Below are positions 10,709 through 23,169 of a stretch of 64,000 nt of DNA, piece after piece. Each line of letters opens with the position of its first letter. Position 1 is the first letter of the stretch. The notes under the pieces are model-generated. The model made no database searches. It was not told where the DNA came from and saw only the letters and a program-made list of their open reading frames with translations. A program made the translations under genes and the position numbers. The stretch lies in the NCBI GenBank assembly GCA_027605045.1, contig JAQFWX010000038.1, forward strand, positions 124,001 through 188,000, read 5' to 3'. Source of the stretch: Phallus indusiatus (taxonomy: Eukaryota; Basidiomycota; Agaricomycetes; Phallales; Phallaceae).

Positions 10709-12892
10709 TAAAAAAACACAGAGAAGCAGCATCGTATCGTGTGTCTTAAACTTTGCAAAATCATAGTATCGGTTGTGTTCATATGTAGTTTACATAACAA
10801 CCTTGATCTCGACTGCGAGGTTGCCTTTATTGTAGAGCGAATGAAAATTCGGTTTTCGGTTACACAAGCCAATAGACCGACGACGCAGGAGAAAACTCTT
10901 TTTCCCCTCCCTGTCTTCGCAAAATGTACTAGTTTGTATGTCAAAAATAGTAATACACCGATTCTTTTCTTGGAATTCCAATAATCGCTTGAAAGGGGCA
11001 GAATAATTGAGTCTGGTTGGTAGGTAACAAGGCCCCACTAACTTAGAACGCGTTCAGCTGAGCTGCAGGAAGCGCCGTCGCGGCTGCATTGTCTGTTGAC
11101 CCTCCTCTGCCCAGCGCGGCAGACATCTCAAGATCTCATGTCTCATCGATTCTCCATTTTCTCTCAGAATTCCTTCTTCCGTGCATCCCAGATAGCTTGG
11201 TGTTTTAGAATGTGTCTTTTCAGCTGGATCAAAAACAGTAGGAGCGGCTGGGTCGAATCAAAAGGTGGCCGCACTTCCTCGCCCGTCCTGCGGCGTCTAG
11301 ACCCATCCTAGTCAACTTCATTTCTTGACTCGGTTGGCAACATCTACTCAACTTCTATGAGGAACATAGTAGCGGTAGCCTAGTGGGAGGAACGGCTGCG
11401 GATTTCCATTTACATTGTCTAGCTCAACAGCCAGTTCGTGTGGTGGAGCAGGAATGGGACGGAGGATCAACTGCGAGGCTCGGTGGGATGGGGATCGGTG
11501 ATTGATGATCACGGTCGCAGTTGTGGGTGAGCGGTTCACCTCCGCTCAGCACCAAAGTTTTCACCCTTGAGAGTGGTGGTCAACTGAAAGACTCCCAGTC
11601 CTTCGGGGTCTTCCAAGCCGATGACACTCGCAAGTTATCAGTACAAGTGCATAATATGTTACACATAATTGCAATTGAGGTATAAAAGCCTTCCGGGAGT
11701 GTTAGCGACGTTTGGAGGACTTGGCGTGGGTTCATCCGAGAAACCAACCGACCTCGTATGTATATGTAATTTGTTACAGATGCGCATCAATATTTCCTAA
11801 ACCCCCTTTTCGTTGTTCTTCTGCCAGTGAATTTAAAATTGGGGCACTGCAACGTTATATCAGTTGCACCCAGATCATGGAAAAATTACCTGTTTGAAAT
11901 ATGTAATGATACCAACGGGTAGATGTGTAGTTTGACCGGACTGAATGGGGTTTTAGTCCATTCCTTCCGTGCGTCTTTCGAGAAAGAGGTCGGATGTCCC
12001 GAGTTGCATTTGCCTATGCCAATCAGTAATCTGGGTTTTAATCTGTTTGAATCCTGGAGCACGTTCCGCCATCTGGAAGTCTCCCGAGTCCAGAACGCTC
12101 TGGAGACTTCCTCTGGAGACTTCCAGATGGCGGCATGTGTCATCTCTGAAATTAAAAACCCAGATCACTGATCAGTGAGACGAAGTTCAATAAGGGATCA
12201 TGATGATGTTTTGAATTATTTTTGTGTGTTTGTGTAGGATCAAGCACATTGCCAATGAAGTTGAATGAACACATCTCGTTGATAATTAAAATCTTCGTCG
12301 TGGGAGATCTGTTGTGGGGTGATTTTGTTTAGTGTGCACATACATATATAAAAATCTCAGTTTTGCCGTTACATAACAAAAGGCTCAACTACGTCGAGAA
12401 CGAAACAGAACGCGAATACGGATCGAGGGCCTATGTGTCCAGAAGCTCTGAGAACGGGTGGGAAGGCTAGATAACCTCACCCAGATCACTGATGCGGCCC
12501 ATGGGTGACATTTTTGTTCGTATTGACATTTCCGTCAAGACGATCAGCACTTCAAGCTCTTTCTTTGCTCTTGCTCCTATTAGAGCGCCATTTTTCCATC
12601 AAGTATCAGCACGCCACGAAAAATCATCTCAAGATCCCGTTCAAGTTATTATAGCGATGCGATACGATGCATTCGAGTCAGTGATGGCCAAGTCCCAAAT
12701 TTTACCATAAGACTCGAGTATTTCTTACCGTAAATGCCGGCTCCTCTCAGTTGAAAAAATGGCAGCGATACCATCACGTACTATCGAAAACCTCGTTTCC
12801 TTGGTGATGATTGAAATATTTTGATCCATGATTCAAATCCCATATAAGGCCGTGTTACACATCAATTCCTATATCGTCATTCTCTCCATATT
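10709..12892. other. intergenic, no gene recognised apart from a palindromic repeat
   Basis: The 2.2 kb are less AT-rich around 11,050-11,560. A 63-codon minus ORF at 11539-11348 there (ending YRYYVPHRS) could be the tail of a lost gene, but nothing upstream supports it. A TATAAAAG string at 11,680-11,690 has no gene behind it. Confidence 0.4.
12022..12176. repeat. nested inverted repeat, about 155 bp, MITE-like
   Basis: The outer arms (ATCAGTAATCTGGGTTTT at the left, AAAACCCAGATCACTGAT at the right) and the inner arms (CGCCATCTGGAAGTCTCC and its complement) pair. The spacer between them has diverged. The outer motif CCCAGATCACTGAT recurs at 12481-12494, so it is repeated in this area. No clear target-site duplication was found. 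Confidence 0.55.
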
Positions 12893-14637
12893 ATGAACAG
12901 CACAAATATTACTGCTATAACTGCGGAGATTATCCAAGAGACTTACGAAAGGCATGTGTCAATTCTAATCTTCTTGTCTGCCTTTCATTACATATGATTA
13001 TGGAATTAGCCATGTTTTCAACTTGTTCCTCATCAGTGCAACAGGTATTAAGCAACAACGTCGGAATAAAGTGCTGCTAAGACAACAACCCCTAGCACTT
13101 AGTCTCTATACTACTCTAATAACCTTCTCTCAAGAAAAAGAGCATATATGGTCTAGGCCATTTACTTTACCTACTTTATTGTACATTTTTGCAAGATATG
13201 GAAATTTGCTGGCCCAGGGATTTGTATTCTCACATGCATTCATTCCGGTAGGTTAATACACGTTGTCACAGTGGTACTTCCAATGTCTTACTGTTGTTAT
13301 ATCCCACTTTCCCAAAGCTCGGAAGGTGAATAACCTTATACATCCTCAAATGCAAGTTCACCGAAATCACAGAAACTTAAAGATTATGCAACATACTCGG
13401 TGATGTACTGAATGTTCTTCCTGTTTTGACATATATTGGTATTCAAGGTCTGTGTTCCTTTTACTTATTTCGCAAATTTTGTAATAAGCCCTTAGGGCTG
13501 TTGACTGTTCGAGCATACTCAATATGCAAAGGAAATAAAATCCTCGGTTCGGCTTTGGCCTGTGGCTTTTTCTCCAACTTGGGTTTGTCATTGTATGGTA
13601 AGAACCCAAAAACAATGATACTTGAATTAGTTCAGTTTACCTCCCATTTAATGATAGAAATAGGAGGATTTCCCGAGTGTGTTTTAAGGTTTGTAGTTCA
13701 TGGAAAATCTCAAAATACTTATGTGCATGCACTAACGACTATCTTTGCTGGCGGAAAAGCATTTCCAAAAAAGGAGAAACCCGTATGGTTCATGCTCATT
13801 AATGTATTAGATGTTCTCATAACCAAACTGATTTAGTCAACAGTATCAATGATATCGTCATTGTTGGCACAAATTTACTTATATCTGGCATTTGCATATG
13901 GGGCGTCTGGGGTATATGGAGATTCAAACGCAACCACGAAACTCAAAGTCATAACCTCGTTTCCATTCTTCTTAGACAAAGTAAGTTTGACGAGGTTTAT
14001 AACAAGTCAGCACTGTCTGAGACCTTGCAGGTATATTTCGAATTTTGTAAGGTCTCATTAATTGATGTTAACAATCATCTCGCGTCTGAATGGCTTTGTA
14101 AGTTTCGTTATTACCATTACTGCTGTCGGTGTACCCGTTCTGCTGGTAAGTTCGTAAACATATAAGATGAGAGAAATTTGGATTGAGTTTCTCTTAGCTT
14201 CGAGGTGTAAGGGCTTCGTTTAATTCTCACACAGCATGTTCCCTAACATATGCTCCGATTAATTTGAATTCTCTTAGTTTTTTGTAGGAGGGAGTTATGC
14301 TCGTCTACAAAATGCGTGAGGTTAAATGTCATCTTGACTCACGTCCTTTTATCATTAACCTTTCCCAAGCCTGTCGGCAACTTTAATAGCCGATTTCACT
14401 CTTGATCTTCGTCGTCTCAATTCCGCCAAAATTGAAGCCAGCCAAATGTCTTTACCATCGCTTCGACTCTCAAATGTTCTTCAACATGTACATCAATCCC
14501 TCATTGTGGAAATGGACACCCCTGAAGAAGGGAATATGGAGAACTTGGAGAACTTACATGATGGAGACAGTAATCCTGGTGATTCACCTTTAGCCAGTGA
14601 TGCCACTCAACCTACTAGTACTGGGACTGGAGCCTAA
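12893..14637 (+). CDS. DUF6533-type membrane protein (exon chain partly resolved)
   Basis: This is a member of the DUF6533 membrane protein family common in Agaricomycetes, function unknown. Recognisable pieces in order: LYTTLITFSQEKEHIWSRP, the conserved helix 1 to WSRP signature, in an exon ending at 13247 (GTAGGT donor); an exon 13383-13447 (NILGDVLNVLPVLTYIGIQ); an exon 13496-13597 (GLLTVRAYSICKGNK, the usual RxYxxxxxxK step); a helix near 14055-14145 ending at a GTAAGT; and a last exon 14390-14637 beginning ADFTLDLRRLNSAK with an acidic, Ser/Thr-rich tail. ATG 12893 opens MNSTNITAI. Phases between 13247 and 13383, and between 13600 and 14050, do not yet close, so either small exons were missed or the gene is decaying. 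Confidence 0.62.
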
Positions 14638-15729
14638 AACATCTAGCACGTGAATTTCACTATATGAAGATTGGTTCATAACGTCCCGGTTCTTTAGACT
14701 TTTATTTATTACTGCGAATTGCTATTGTTCGTCCCGAGAATTTTCATTTTCTTCACTAATATTATGTATCTGTAAGAGTCTGAGCTCTTACATGTAAAAG
14801 CCTTCCAAACGATTGGAGTATCCTCCCTATTATCTATTATCTGAGTATCTCATTTCTCGACATTGATCAAACCCAGGCACCGCTTTGATTATACCTATGA
14901 CTCTAGATGTCTGAAGATGATGTATCTAGAAGAGCACATTTAGAGGTCTACTTATTCGAAAAGTCATGATATAATATTATTCGTGCTTTCAAGTCTAATC
15001 CTGAGAAATAATATTTGTTCCTAAAAATGTACACATGAACTCTTGCATTAGCATGCAAACGAATGTCGCGATTTCACATGTCAATGGATACGCGAAAACG
15101 ACTGACATTCATTAACAAGGTGGCACCTTTACTGGTCAACACAGTCAAAGTTCAAACCATCTTGACAAATTCTACGAACCAGATTTAAAAATCACATGAA
15201 GCTGTCAAAAGCGACTGAAGAACGTATGTTTTCCAAATGCATGTACAGGAGGATCTGAATGGAGAATAAAGCAAGGCTGAGAGCAAAATAATTGAAATAA
15301 ATTATATTATTATCCGTACCTGCAAGTGTATTAATCTCTTGGGCATTTCACTCTTGAAAATAACCGTCTAGAGCAAATCAATCCACACGAGGTAATGCAA
15401 CATGCATCGCGATAAATTTCCATTATAGAAAGACTTTCTTTCTTTACATAGTGCAGTGTCAAGGAATGCACAAAGGACGTAGCGGATTAAGAAAATACAT
15501 TACAAAAGAAAAGAAAAGAAACAAAGACCGAAAAGAAAAAGGAAATAAAGGAAGTCGTGAGTTTTGTTAGAGAAAAGAGTCGAATTACAATCAATCTCTC
15601 CTTGAAGGAACAAAGGAAATAACAACAAAGAAAAAAAAACAAAGAACCGAAACACCAAAAGAAAAAAGAAAGAAAGAATATATATAAAGAAAAGACAAGC
15701 GACGTCGAAACGAAACGGTGAAAGGTGAA
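14638..15729. other. convergent 3' intergenic region
   Basis: This lies between the 3' ends of two converging genes. It is AT-rich, with an A/G-rich tract at about 15,500-15,690. No ORF or RNA gene was recognised. Confidence 0.6.
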
Positions 15730-17354
15730 CTATTCATCAACCCGATGTCTCTTCCTGGGTCCATCGTCTCCTACATTCCCACCACCACCGCCACCACCAC
15801 CTCCTCCAAAGAACGCAGGATTAAAATGTCCACCACTAAATCCACCTCTCCCCATCATCCCCATGCCCATTCCCATATTCATCCCACGCCCACCTCCACG
15901 TCCTCCACGTCCCTGGAACCCACCCCCACCTCCTCCACGATGAAATCCACCGCCGCCACCTCCACCACCTCCGCCGCCCATCATATTTCCACCAAGAGCG
16001 GCAGCAGCCATAGGCATACCCATTCCCATTCCCATCCCTAGTCCTCCCATCCCCGCCAACCCAGCTAACCCTCCCAATCCCATTCCACCCACCGGAAGAT
16101 TCATACCCAAATTCGACAAGCCAGATTGCATACCCATCCCCATTCCCATGTTTACGGGGTTCATCCCACCTGCACCGCCTCCTCCGCCACCACCGGTTCC
16201 GGCACCCATTGGGTTCATCCCGCGTCCCATGTTGTTATTGGGTATGCCCTGACCGCCGCCACCGCCACCGCCACCGCCTCTACCGCGGTAGTTTTGCGTG
16301 TTTTGGTTTGCGCCGCGGCCTAAACCTGAAGGTGCGCGTTGATCACGTGGAGGCGGGTCTGGGTGCGGAAAAACGGAATCAGAAAACGGAAAGATTGATT
16401 GATTTAAATGAAGTGAAAAAAAAAAGGCGAAATGAATTGTTTTTTTTTACCTTTGGGGAGTGTTCTAAAGGGGTTACCTTGCGCTGCGGATGTTAGCGTC
16501 GCAGAAGCACGACGATTTTGAAAATCACTGAAGAAAAACGTTTTTGATTAAAAATTGAAATCATGGCGTTTGTTTTTTGCTGGGCTTACTGAGTGTCGAA
16601 CCAGGTTTTGAGCGCTGAGGCGTCTTCGGCGGTATGACATTCTACATAAGCGATTCTAGACACCAAGAAAAAAAATGTCAGAGAAGTGATGAAGGAGAAC
16701 ACGGGAAAAGGAGAGAACGAACCCTTTGCTTTTGCCGTTGACTTTGTGCTCTGAGAAGGTTATATCGTTGAGGTCGAGGTTTATACTGATACCCAACGCG
16801 ACTTGACGTAAATCCTCATCAGTCGTCCACTATTATACAGACAAAGAAACGTGTCAAAAAGACCCAAAAGGGTTATTATTATGATTACTTACCCATTGCA
16901 AATCTCCAATATACAGAGCGTTGTTCTTGGCTGATCCGTTAGTCGCGTCGTGTCCATGACTACTACTACCACCAGCGCCATTCGCTGCCATTCTTTGCTG
17001 ATGTTGCTGTTGACTCTGATTCTGGATGACAGATCCGCCTCCTGGAGTTAAAGAATCGTGTTCTTCTCGTGGCCTTTTTTCACCTACGACGGGTGAAGGG
17101 GATTTTGCGGATTCTGCCGGTACTTGCCCCGACTCTTGGGCTGTGTCGTGATCTGCCTGGTGAGTTGTCTCATATTGGGCGTCGCCTGTATCAGCGTCGA
17201 GTTGGAGATCAGCATCGTAGGTCTAGAAAAGAAAAGAGAGGGGTGTCAATGATGGAATGGAATACGAGATACTGAAACGTACCTCACTGATACCCAAGTT
17301 ATAGTTTTCGTCGTCACCGTAGATGTCGAAATCTTCTTCTAGTGATCCTGCCAT
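15730..17354 (-). CDS. RRM protein of the CPSF6 (cleavage factor Im large subunit) type, Gly-rich tail
   Basis: This is an RNA-binding protein resembling the large subunit of mRNA 3'-end cleavage factor Im (CPSF6/7), which acts in the nucleus in poly(A)-site choice. Six exons join cleanly to 426 aa: 17354-17283, 17222-16893, 16829-16723, 16655-16590, 16527-16451 and 16358-15730. After an acidic, Gln-rich N-terminal third comes one [19 protein letters not shown] (RNP2), [20 protein letters not shown] (RNP1 region), then [20 protein letters not shown]. The last exon is a long Gly/Met low-complexity tail with GRGG boxes, repeated GMGMGM and polyglycine, ending in a basic PRKRHR signal. Animal CPSF6 has a Pro-rich and RS tail instead, so the tail is lineage-specific. 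Start ATG 17354 gives [18 protein letters not shown], a typical CPSF6-like acidic opening. Confidence 0.87.
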
Positions 17355-18309
17355 GACGAGATTGATGGACTGGGGCTACAATAAAGAAGCTTGCGTTGTG
17401 TTTCTTAGAGAAAAGGGCACAGGCGAATGTTCCCAAAATGCGAGTTGACGAGCAGGTTGTTGCCTTGATGACAAGTCTTGCGAAGCAAACGGGGTACTGT
17501 TCTGTTCTGTTTTGTTTACAAGAATGTGAACGAATGAATAGGTTGGAAAGAGGGAAATGACAACATGTAACCGAAAGAACATACATGAGGGGGTGGTTGA
17601 GATATACAAAAGAGGAGGTCAACGTCAGATTATTAGATACATGCGGAGAATGGAGAAAAAGAGAAAGAAAGAAATAGAAAGAAGAGAAAGAAAAAGAGAG
17701 CGCAATTTGGTTGGTGCGGCTTGTCATTGCATCAGGTTTTCAATTGCACGAATACCATTTCAATTAATGGTTTGTTGTTCAACAACATCAAATAGCAGAT
17801 AGATTACAATGAGCGAGTCAGAGATAGAGAGAAAACTCTTACAGTAGAGAGGGGTCTTTTTTTACAAATGAAGTATACGTGTCTGTGTGTGAGGGCTAAT
17901 ACAGGGTTGTAGAAAAGGTTTTGGAAAGTGTGTAAAGCCCCTTTTTGAGATCTCCTTCAATTTGGAGAATACAATAAATTTCTAATTGATACAATAGCTT
18001 GAAGACAATCGTGGAGAGGTTGGGGACAAGAGCACAAGCGAGGCTGATGATGAACGTGGAGGTTGGTGACAAAAAAGAGTGTCAGTGGTTGACGCGGCGC
18101 TTTTTTAACGGCGTCTATTTGTGTTGCGGGTGGCTTAGTGTGAGACACTCCCCGAAACGGGTCAACAAGTTGATCCACGTTCGGAACTTGTTTCATTTTG
18201 TGTTCTTTATTCAAAAATTATATGAATTTAAACCCCATTTTTTAAAGTTTGTGACATGTTCATTGACGTTAATGGTATCAGTATACAAAGAGCAAAGATT
18301 CCAACAGGT
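17355..18309. other. upstream region of the RRM gene
   Basis: It contains a purine tract (about 17,640-17,700) and no gene. It is likely promoter and 5' leader for the minus-strand RRM gene. Confidence 0.5.
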
Positions 18310-18392
18310 GGTTCGCTGGCGCAGTTGGTAGCGCATTCGCTTCACACAATTGTGATCGCGAGAGGTCGTCGGTTCGAGCCCGGCGTGGACCA
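18310..18392 (+). tRNA. tRNA-Val(CAC) with a 10-nt intron
   Basis: All arms fold. The acceptor GGTTCGC pairs with GTGGACC (two G-U pairs) and is followed by discriminator A. The D-arm is GCGC..GCGC with an AGTTGGTA loop. The anticodon stem is TTCGC/GCGAG, the variable loop AGGTC, and the T-arm GTCGG-TTCGAGC-CCGGC. The anticodon loop is TT-CAC-A (anticodon 18343-18345), interrupted after position 37 by CAATTGTGAT (18347-18356), the canonical eukaryotic intron site. A B-box GGTTCGAGCCC is present. CCA is not encoded beyond the discriminator, as expected for a eukaryote. Confidence 0.9.
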
Positions 18393-19162
18393 TTTATTTT
18401 GTTGGCAATCATCCATTGATCTGATATCATTTTTTGCTTATCGGATTTCCCAGCCTCAGTTAATATTTCTTTAACTATAACGGGCGTAACCTGAAGAAGC
18501 ACAACATAAAATAAAATTGGCACCATCTGATTCGCAGTTTGATGATTTTTTTTTTTTTCAGTACTGCTTGATCTAGAGCAACCACATATAAAATTAAATC
18601 GATTCGCATGTTTTCTAGCAGTTTAAACGTGTCCGAAGAATATGTGAGATTGTGTGAGATTTCATCTTTTAAATTCATTCTGACCCAGGCTTGCGTTCTT
18701 CTTCTTACCGCAAGGCGCAAGAATCTTCTCGCCTGCAGGCTGCCATCGCCTAGAATGGCTAAACTTTCTGACTGCATGTCGATTTAAATGGCGTCATCTG
18801 TCTTTGAAAGATATTGAAGACTCAGGTTTGGATAATAAGATATGCGTATCTCGAAAATTCACAGCTTTCTGAATTGAATCCAGTTTCTCTTTCTGCCGGC
18901 GCACGACGTAACAAATAACCGAATCCGATAAACACAAATTCAAATTTATATTACTCACTTATCTCTCCGTCACCGTTCTCTGACACCTGTATTCGTCGGA
19001 GCCTGAATCATCCCGGAACGGTGTGGTGTGCTGTCTCCCAGACACTGCAACCACCCCATCGCCATCGCCGGCCCTCTTTTTCTTTTCAATTTCTCCTTCC
19101 CCAAAGAGACAACGCATTAAAAAAGGGAATTTTCGTATTTCAATCGGGGGACGTTGTGAGAT
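18393..19162. other. intergenic, upstream of the sirtuin gene
   Basis: A T-rich run follows at 18,546-18,559. No gene is recognised; this is presumably the sirtuin promoter. Confidence 0.5.
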
Positions 19163-22100
19163 ATGACTCTCCACGTCCCGCTTGCGGCTGGGAAGAGCAC
19201 TAACGCTCACGCTCACACCACCACTCACACTCACGTCTCTCGGAATAAACCCAGCGCAAATGCACCATCTTTACCTCCCTTTGTTGCCTCTTCTCCAACT
19301 CCGGACGAACATATGAACTCCGTGTTTGATGCTATCCTTAAAGCGAAGCGTATTACTGTCGTTTGTGGGGCAGGTATTTCCGTTGAAGCGGGCATCCCAG
19401 ACTTCCGGTGAAAAGTTTTCTTTTTCACAATGAAATTTTTAACACTCTTTCTAATAATTAACTTTCAATTTTTGCACTATAGATCCCCTGATGGTTTGTT
19501 TCAATCGTTAAAACGAGATAACCCAAAGGAGTCCCTTTCTTCGGGTAAAGACTTGTTTGATGCTTCCGTTTTCAAAGTACGTCAAAATAAACTCAACTCT
19601 CTAACGTAAAAAAAAAACCTCATTCATTCTCATTTTACTCATTAAAATCATATTACCAGTCTACCGAAAAAACTGCGCTATTCTGTCGGATGATCGCATC
19701 CCTCGCCTCGCTTTCTTCACAAAGCGAGCCAACAGCTTTCCACAGCCTCCTACGCACTTTAGACGACCGTGGCCAGCTTCTCCGTGTATACACGCAGAAT
19801 ATTGACGCACTTGAAATGAAAGCTGGTCTGTCATTTGGTGTTCCCGAGTTTGAAGAGCGTTTTTTGAGAGGTGCGAGTCGAGTTGCGAAGGCGAAAGGGA
19901 AGGCGAAAGATAAGAGTGCCAGTGGCAGCAGCGCGGCGAGCACGAGCGCTGACGTTGTGGGAGACGGAGTTGGGATCTCTGGTGGCGATGTAGAAGTTGA
20001 AGGTGTCAAGAAAGGCAAGGCGAAGACAAAGGCGAAAACCAAGGGAAGAAAGAATACCGGTTCTGGACTTTACTCGTACTCGCCCAGAAAAGGAAAGAAA
20101 AAGACGTTGCCGTCGTCATCGTCAAATGGAGAACTAGAAGCTGGACCGTCTCATGATCGTCCAGTCGTACACGAAGAACAATCAACAAACCATGATACTT
20201 CCGTACCGTATCCACCGTTAAACACGATCCCACGGTGTATTCCACTTCATGGCACACTCCTCTCATTACACTGTCAACACTGCACTCAAACATTTCCTCT
20301 CCACCCACCCCCATCTCAACCCCAATCTCACACCGTAACACCTCCACACTCCCGCTCCTCTTCGTCCTCCCCGGATCCATCTCTCCCAACACCAACACCA
20401 ATAGCAATAGACCAAAACCCCACTCCACAGTCACGCTCTCCCTTAACCCCAACCTCAACCCCAACTTCGCCCGACAATTACACGCTCCACACACTCCTTT
20501 CGCAAGGCACACCACCCCCATGTCCCTCCTGCACATCCCTCGAACAAACGCGTGCGCTCGTTGGAAAACGTCTACGAGGTGTAGGCAAACTTCGTCCGAG
20601 CGTTGTATTGTACGGGGAAGAACATCGAGAGGGGGAGAGTGTCGGGGAAGCCGTCAGAAGGGATTTGTGCGGGATTGAGATTGAAGTTGGAGTTGAGAGT
20701 AGCGTTGTCAAGTCTAAAGAGGGTGAAAGTGGAAATGGGCCGTTGCCTCTTTCGTCACCATCGGAACCGTCATCTTCTTCTCTCCCTGTTTCTTTGCCAC
20801 CATCACCTATACCCACATCCGCATCCGCACCTGCACCTGCGCCTATGCCTTCTCCGACTAAACCACTTCAAAACAAAAAGCTACGCAGTCGAACGACACC
20901 GGGCAAAGGACCCGATTTGCTTCTCGTCGTTGGAACAAGTTTACGCGTGCCTGGTACAAAAAGGATTGTAAGAGAGTTTTCGAAGGCGGTTAGAAGTTTG
21001 AATTCGAGTTCAAGTTCAAGTTCGGGTGGTAGCACTGCGAACTCGGCGAGTACAACGACATCTCCTTCTCCTACGCCAACGCCAACGCCTGCGCCGACTC
21101 CAGCACTTGCGACGGCTCATCTTCCAACACCTACACCTCCTCTTTCTGACCGTGAAACATGTCCTCCATGTCCTGGCACAACTTCAGCTACAACTCAAAC
21201 TCAAACTCCAACCCCGATTCCCACCCCAACTTCAACTCCAACAAAACCACGCACATCACTTTCCTCCAAAAAATCAGAACCAGCTGAACCCAAATCCAAA
21301 TCTCAATCTCAGCCTAAACCTAAACCCATCCGAACGATATATCTCAACAAAGAGTTCCCGTCTCCGGCACGTGAATGGGAAGATGTGTTCGACGTGTGGA
21401 TACAAGGTGATGCGCAAGCGTTTGCGAGAGGTGTTGCTGCGTTGATTGCTGAAATGGAGACTGAGAAGAATAATGGGAATGTTGGTCGGGGTGAGGATGA
21501 AGTTGGAAAGAGTGCGAAAAGGAAAAGGGAGGGAGGGGAGGTGGGTGGTGCTTCGACGCCTACGCCCACGCCCGTGAAGAAGAGACGGAAAGAAGAAGAG
21601 GGAGAGGAAGGAAAAGTTTTGCTTACTCCGCCTGGTAGTGTGCGTCGTCCTAAGGATGTGAAGATGAAGGAGAAGGAGAAGTGTGGTTCGTCGACTTGGT
21701 CATTTGATGAAGACGAAGAAGACGTTGCGAGTGGTCTTGTTCATGACGCGAACATGGACGTAGACATAGACGTGGAGGAATATGAAGATTGTGCTATACG
21801 GACGTTAAGACGAATGGAGATGGAGAAACATTCTGGTAGTGGTAGAGGTGGTGGTGTGTTGTTACCGGAGAAGAAGAAGAATTATAATTATCCAGGTTCA
21901 GCATTTCAAATGCGCCGTCTTTCACATTTGGATGTTGACGTGGACGTGGACGTGGATACTTTGGGGATGGAGGTTGTACCCGATACTGAAAGCGAAGCCG
22001 AAATCGAAATCGAAAATGAAACTGAAACTGGAAGCGGGAGCGGGAGCGCAAGTGCAAGTGGAAATGAAGCTGAAGCTGACTGGGATCGTACGGAGGCAGG

Positions 22101-22620
22101 TGCGACGGCGGTGCCAGTTCGTGACGTGTCTTGTAGTGGGTTGTCATTACAGCTTCAAGTCTCAGAATCTCGGTCGACTGGCTATGGTCGTGCGTATGGT
22201 TATGGATACGGATCTGAATATGATTGTGGGTATGGGTACAGGCGCGAATATGGATACGGATATAACAGTCCTGCGCCTACACCGCCACCACCACCACCGC
22301 TTCCACCTCCTCCTCCTTCGAGGGACAGAAGAGAAAGTATATCGCGAAGAATGTCTGTTCCGAGCGTTATACTACCGCCCAGAGTTCTATATTCATTTGG
22401 TCCGTCTGCTACTGGCCCTGATAGAAGAAGTTCGGTGATGTTGGGACCGTCGTCTGTCGGGTCGTTTGGATCGCGCAGTGCTACTACTGCTACTACTATT
22501 CCTAGATTCGCAGCTGGAGTTGGAGTTGGAGCTGATCCGTTTTTGGTTTTGGATCGGGACAGGATGAGTCCGGGTGTTATTGGCGGTTCTTCTTTCGAGG
22601 CGTATAGAGAGCATCAATAA
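19163..22620 (+). CDS. Sirtuin (NAD-dependent deacetylase), Hst3/Hst4-like, very long disordered tail
   Basis: This is a Sir2-family NAD-dependent protein deacetylase. Three exons are 19163-19407, 19483-19576 and 19660-22620 (1099 aa). Signatures in order: VVCGAGISVEAGIPDFR followed by SPDGLF (NAD pocket), YTQNIDALE (near 19794), the catalytic IPLHGT with His at about 20247, zinc pair CQHC then CPSC, RPSVVLYGE, and LLLVVGTSLRVPG with the late-strand IYLNKEF. The order and the sequence around PDFRSPDGLF suit the Hst3/Hst4 class (histone H3K56 deacetylases in yeasts), though that assignment is inference. Low-complexity insertions sit between TQNID and the HG motif, between the two zinc pairs, and before GTSL. 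About 420 C-terminal residues are disordered with Pro/Ser, VDVDVD, ET/ES and YGYG repeats. The start could also be the Met at 19315. Confidence 0.86.
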
Positions 22621-23169
22621 TGTTGGGCTTATGTTGGGTTTGTTAAAACCATGGTTTTTTGGGATAAGGTCGCGTCGGCTGCTTACGTTCGTCGGTGTAC
22701 TCGAGATACCGATGTCACCTCTCGTTCACCTACTCTCCTTTCAACAAACTGAAATCCTGGACTCCCCATTTTATTACTACTTTAAATCTAATTCTCGTCT
22801 ATCATTTCTTCCACCTATCTCTTACTAGTATTCCTTTCTCTCTGTCTCGTTCTTACCGTTTTTTATTCTTGACTTATTCGTAATGTGTTTCTGTTAGTTG
22901 TTAATGGCTTAACGCCGTGCTTCGTTGTAATGAAATTGGAAATTAGATTAGCTGCATCATGATTCTATAAAAATTGAGCAAATAACAGTTCAAGCATGCG
23001 GTGCATGCAAGATGAAACTCCCACGCCGCGCCGCGAGTTTAAACGTTTAAGCTTTGTTCCTCGTGGAGAATTCGGCCATTTCACGAGTGCGTAGTCGATG
23101 TGAACATCGCTGTCATCGACAGCGCAGCCCCAACAACTTCGCAGCACTTGTAGCTCACCTCTTTCCATC
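22621..23169. other. intergenic between sirtuin and serine hydrolase
   Basis: Pyrimidine-rich 3' flank of the sirtuin followed by the promoter of the next gene. Nothing else is seen. Confidence 0.6.

Noticed and set aside
15718..16041. Plus-strand ORFs rich in His/Ser/Thr/Pro opposite the RRM gene tail
   Set aside because: They mirror the Gly/Met repeats of the real minus-strand coding sequence and have no splice or start support.
18211..18393. Minus-strand ORF of 60 codons
   Set aside because: It is the antisense of the tRNA-Val gene, a well-known source of spurious ORFs.
20006..20536. Minus-strand ORFs of up to 176 codons within the sirtuin
   Set aside because: Shadow frames of a low-complexity coding region.
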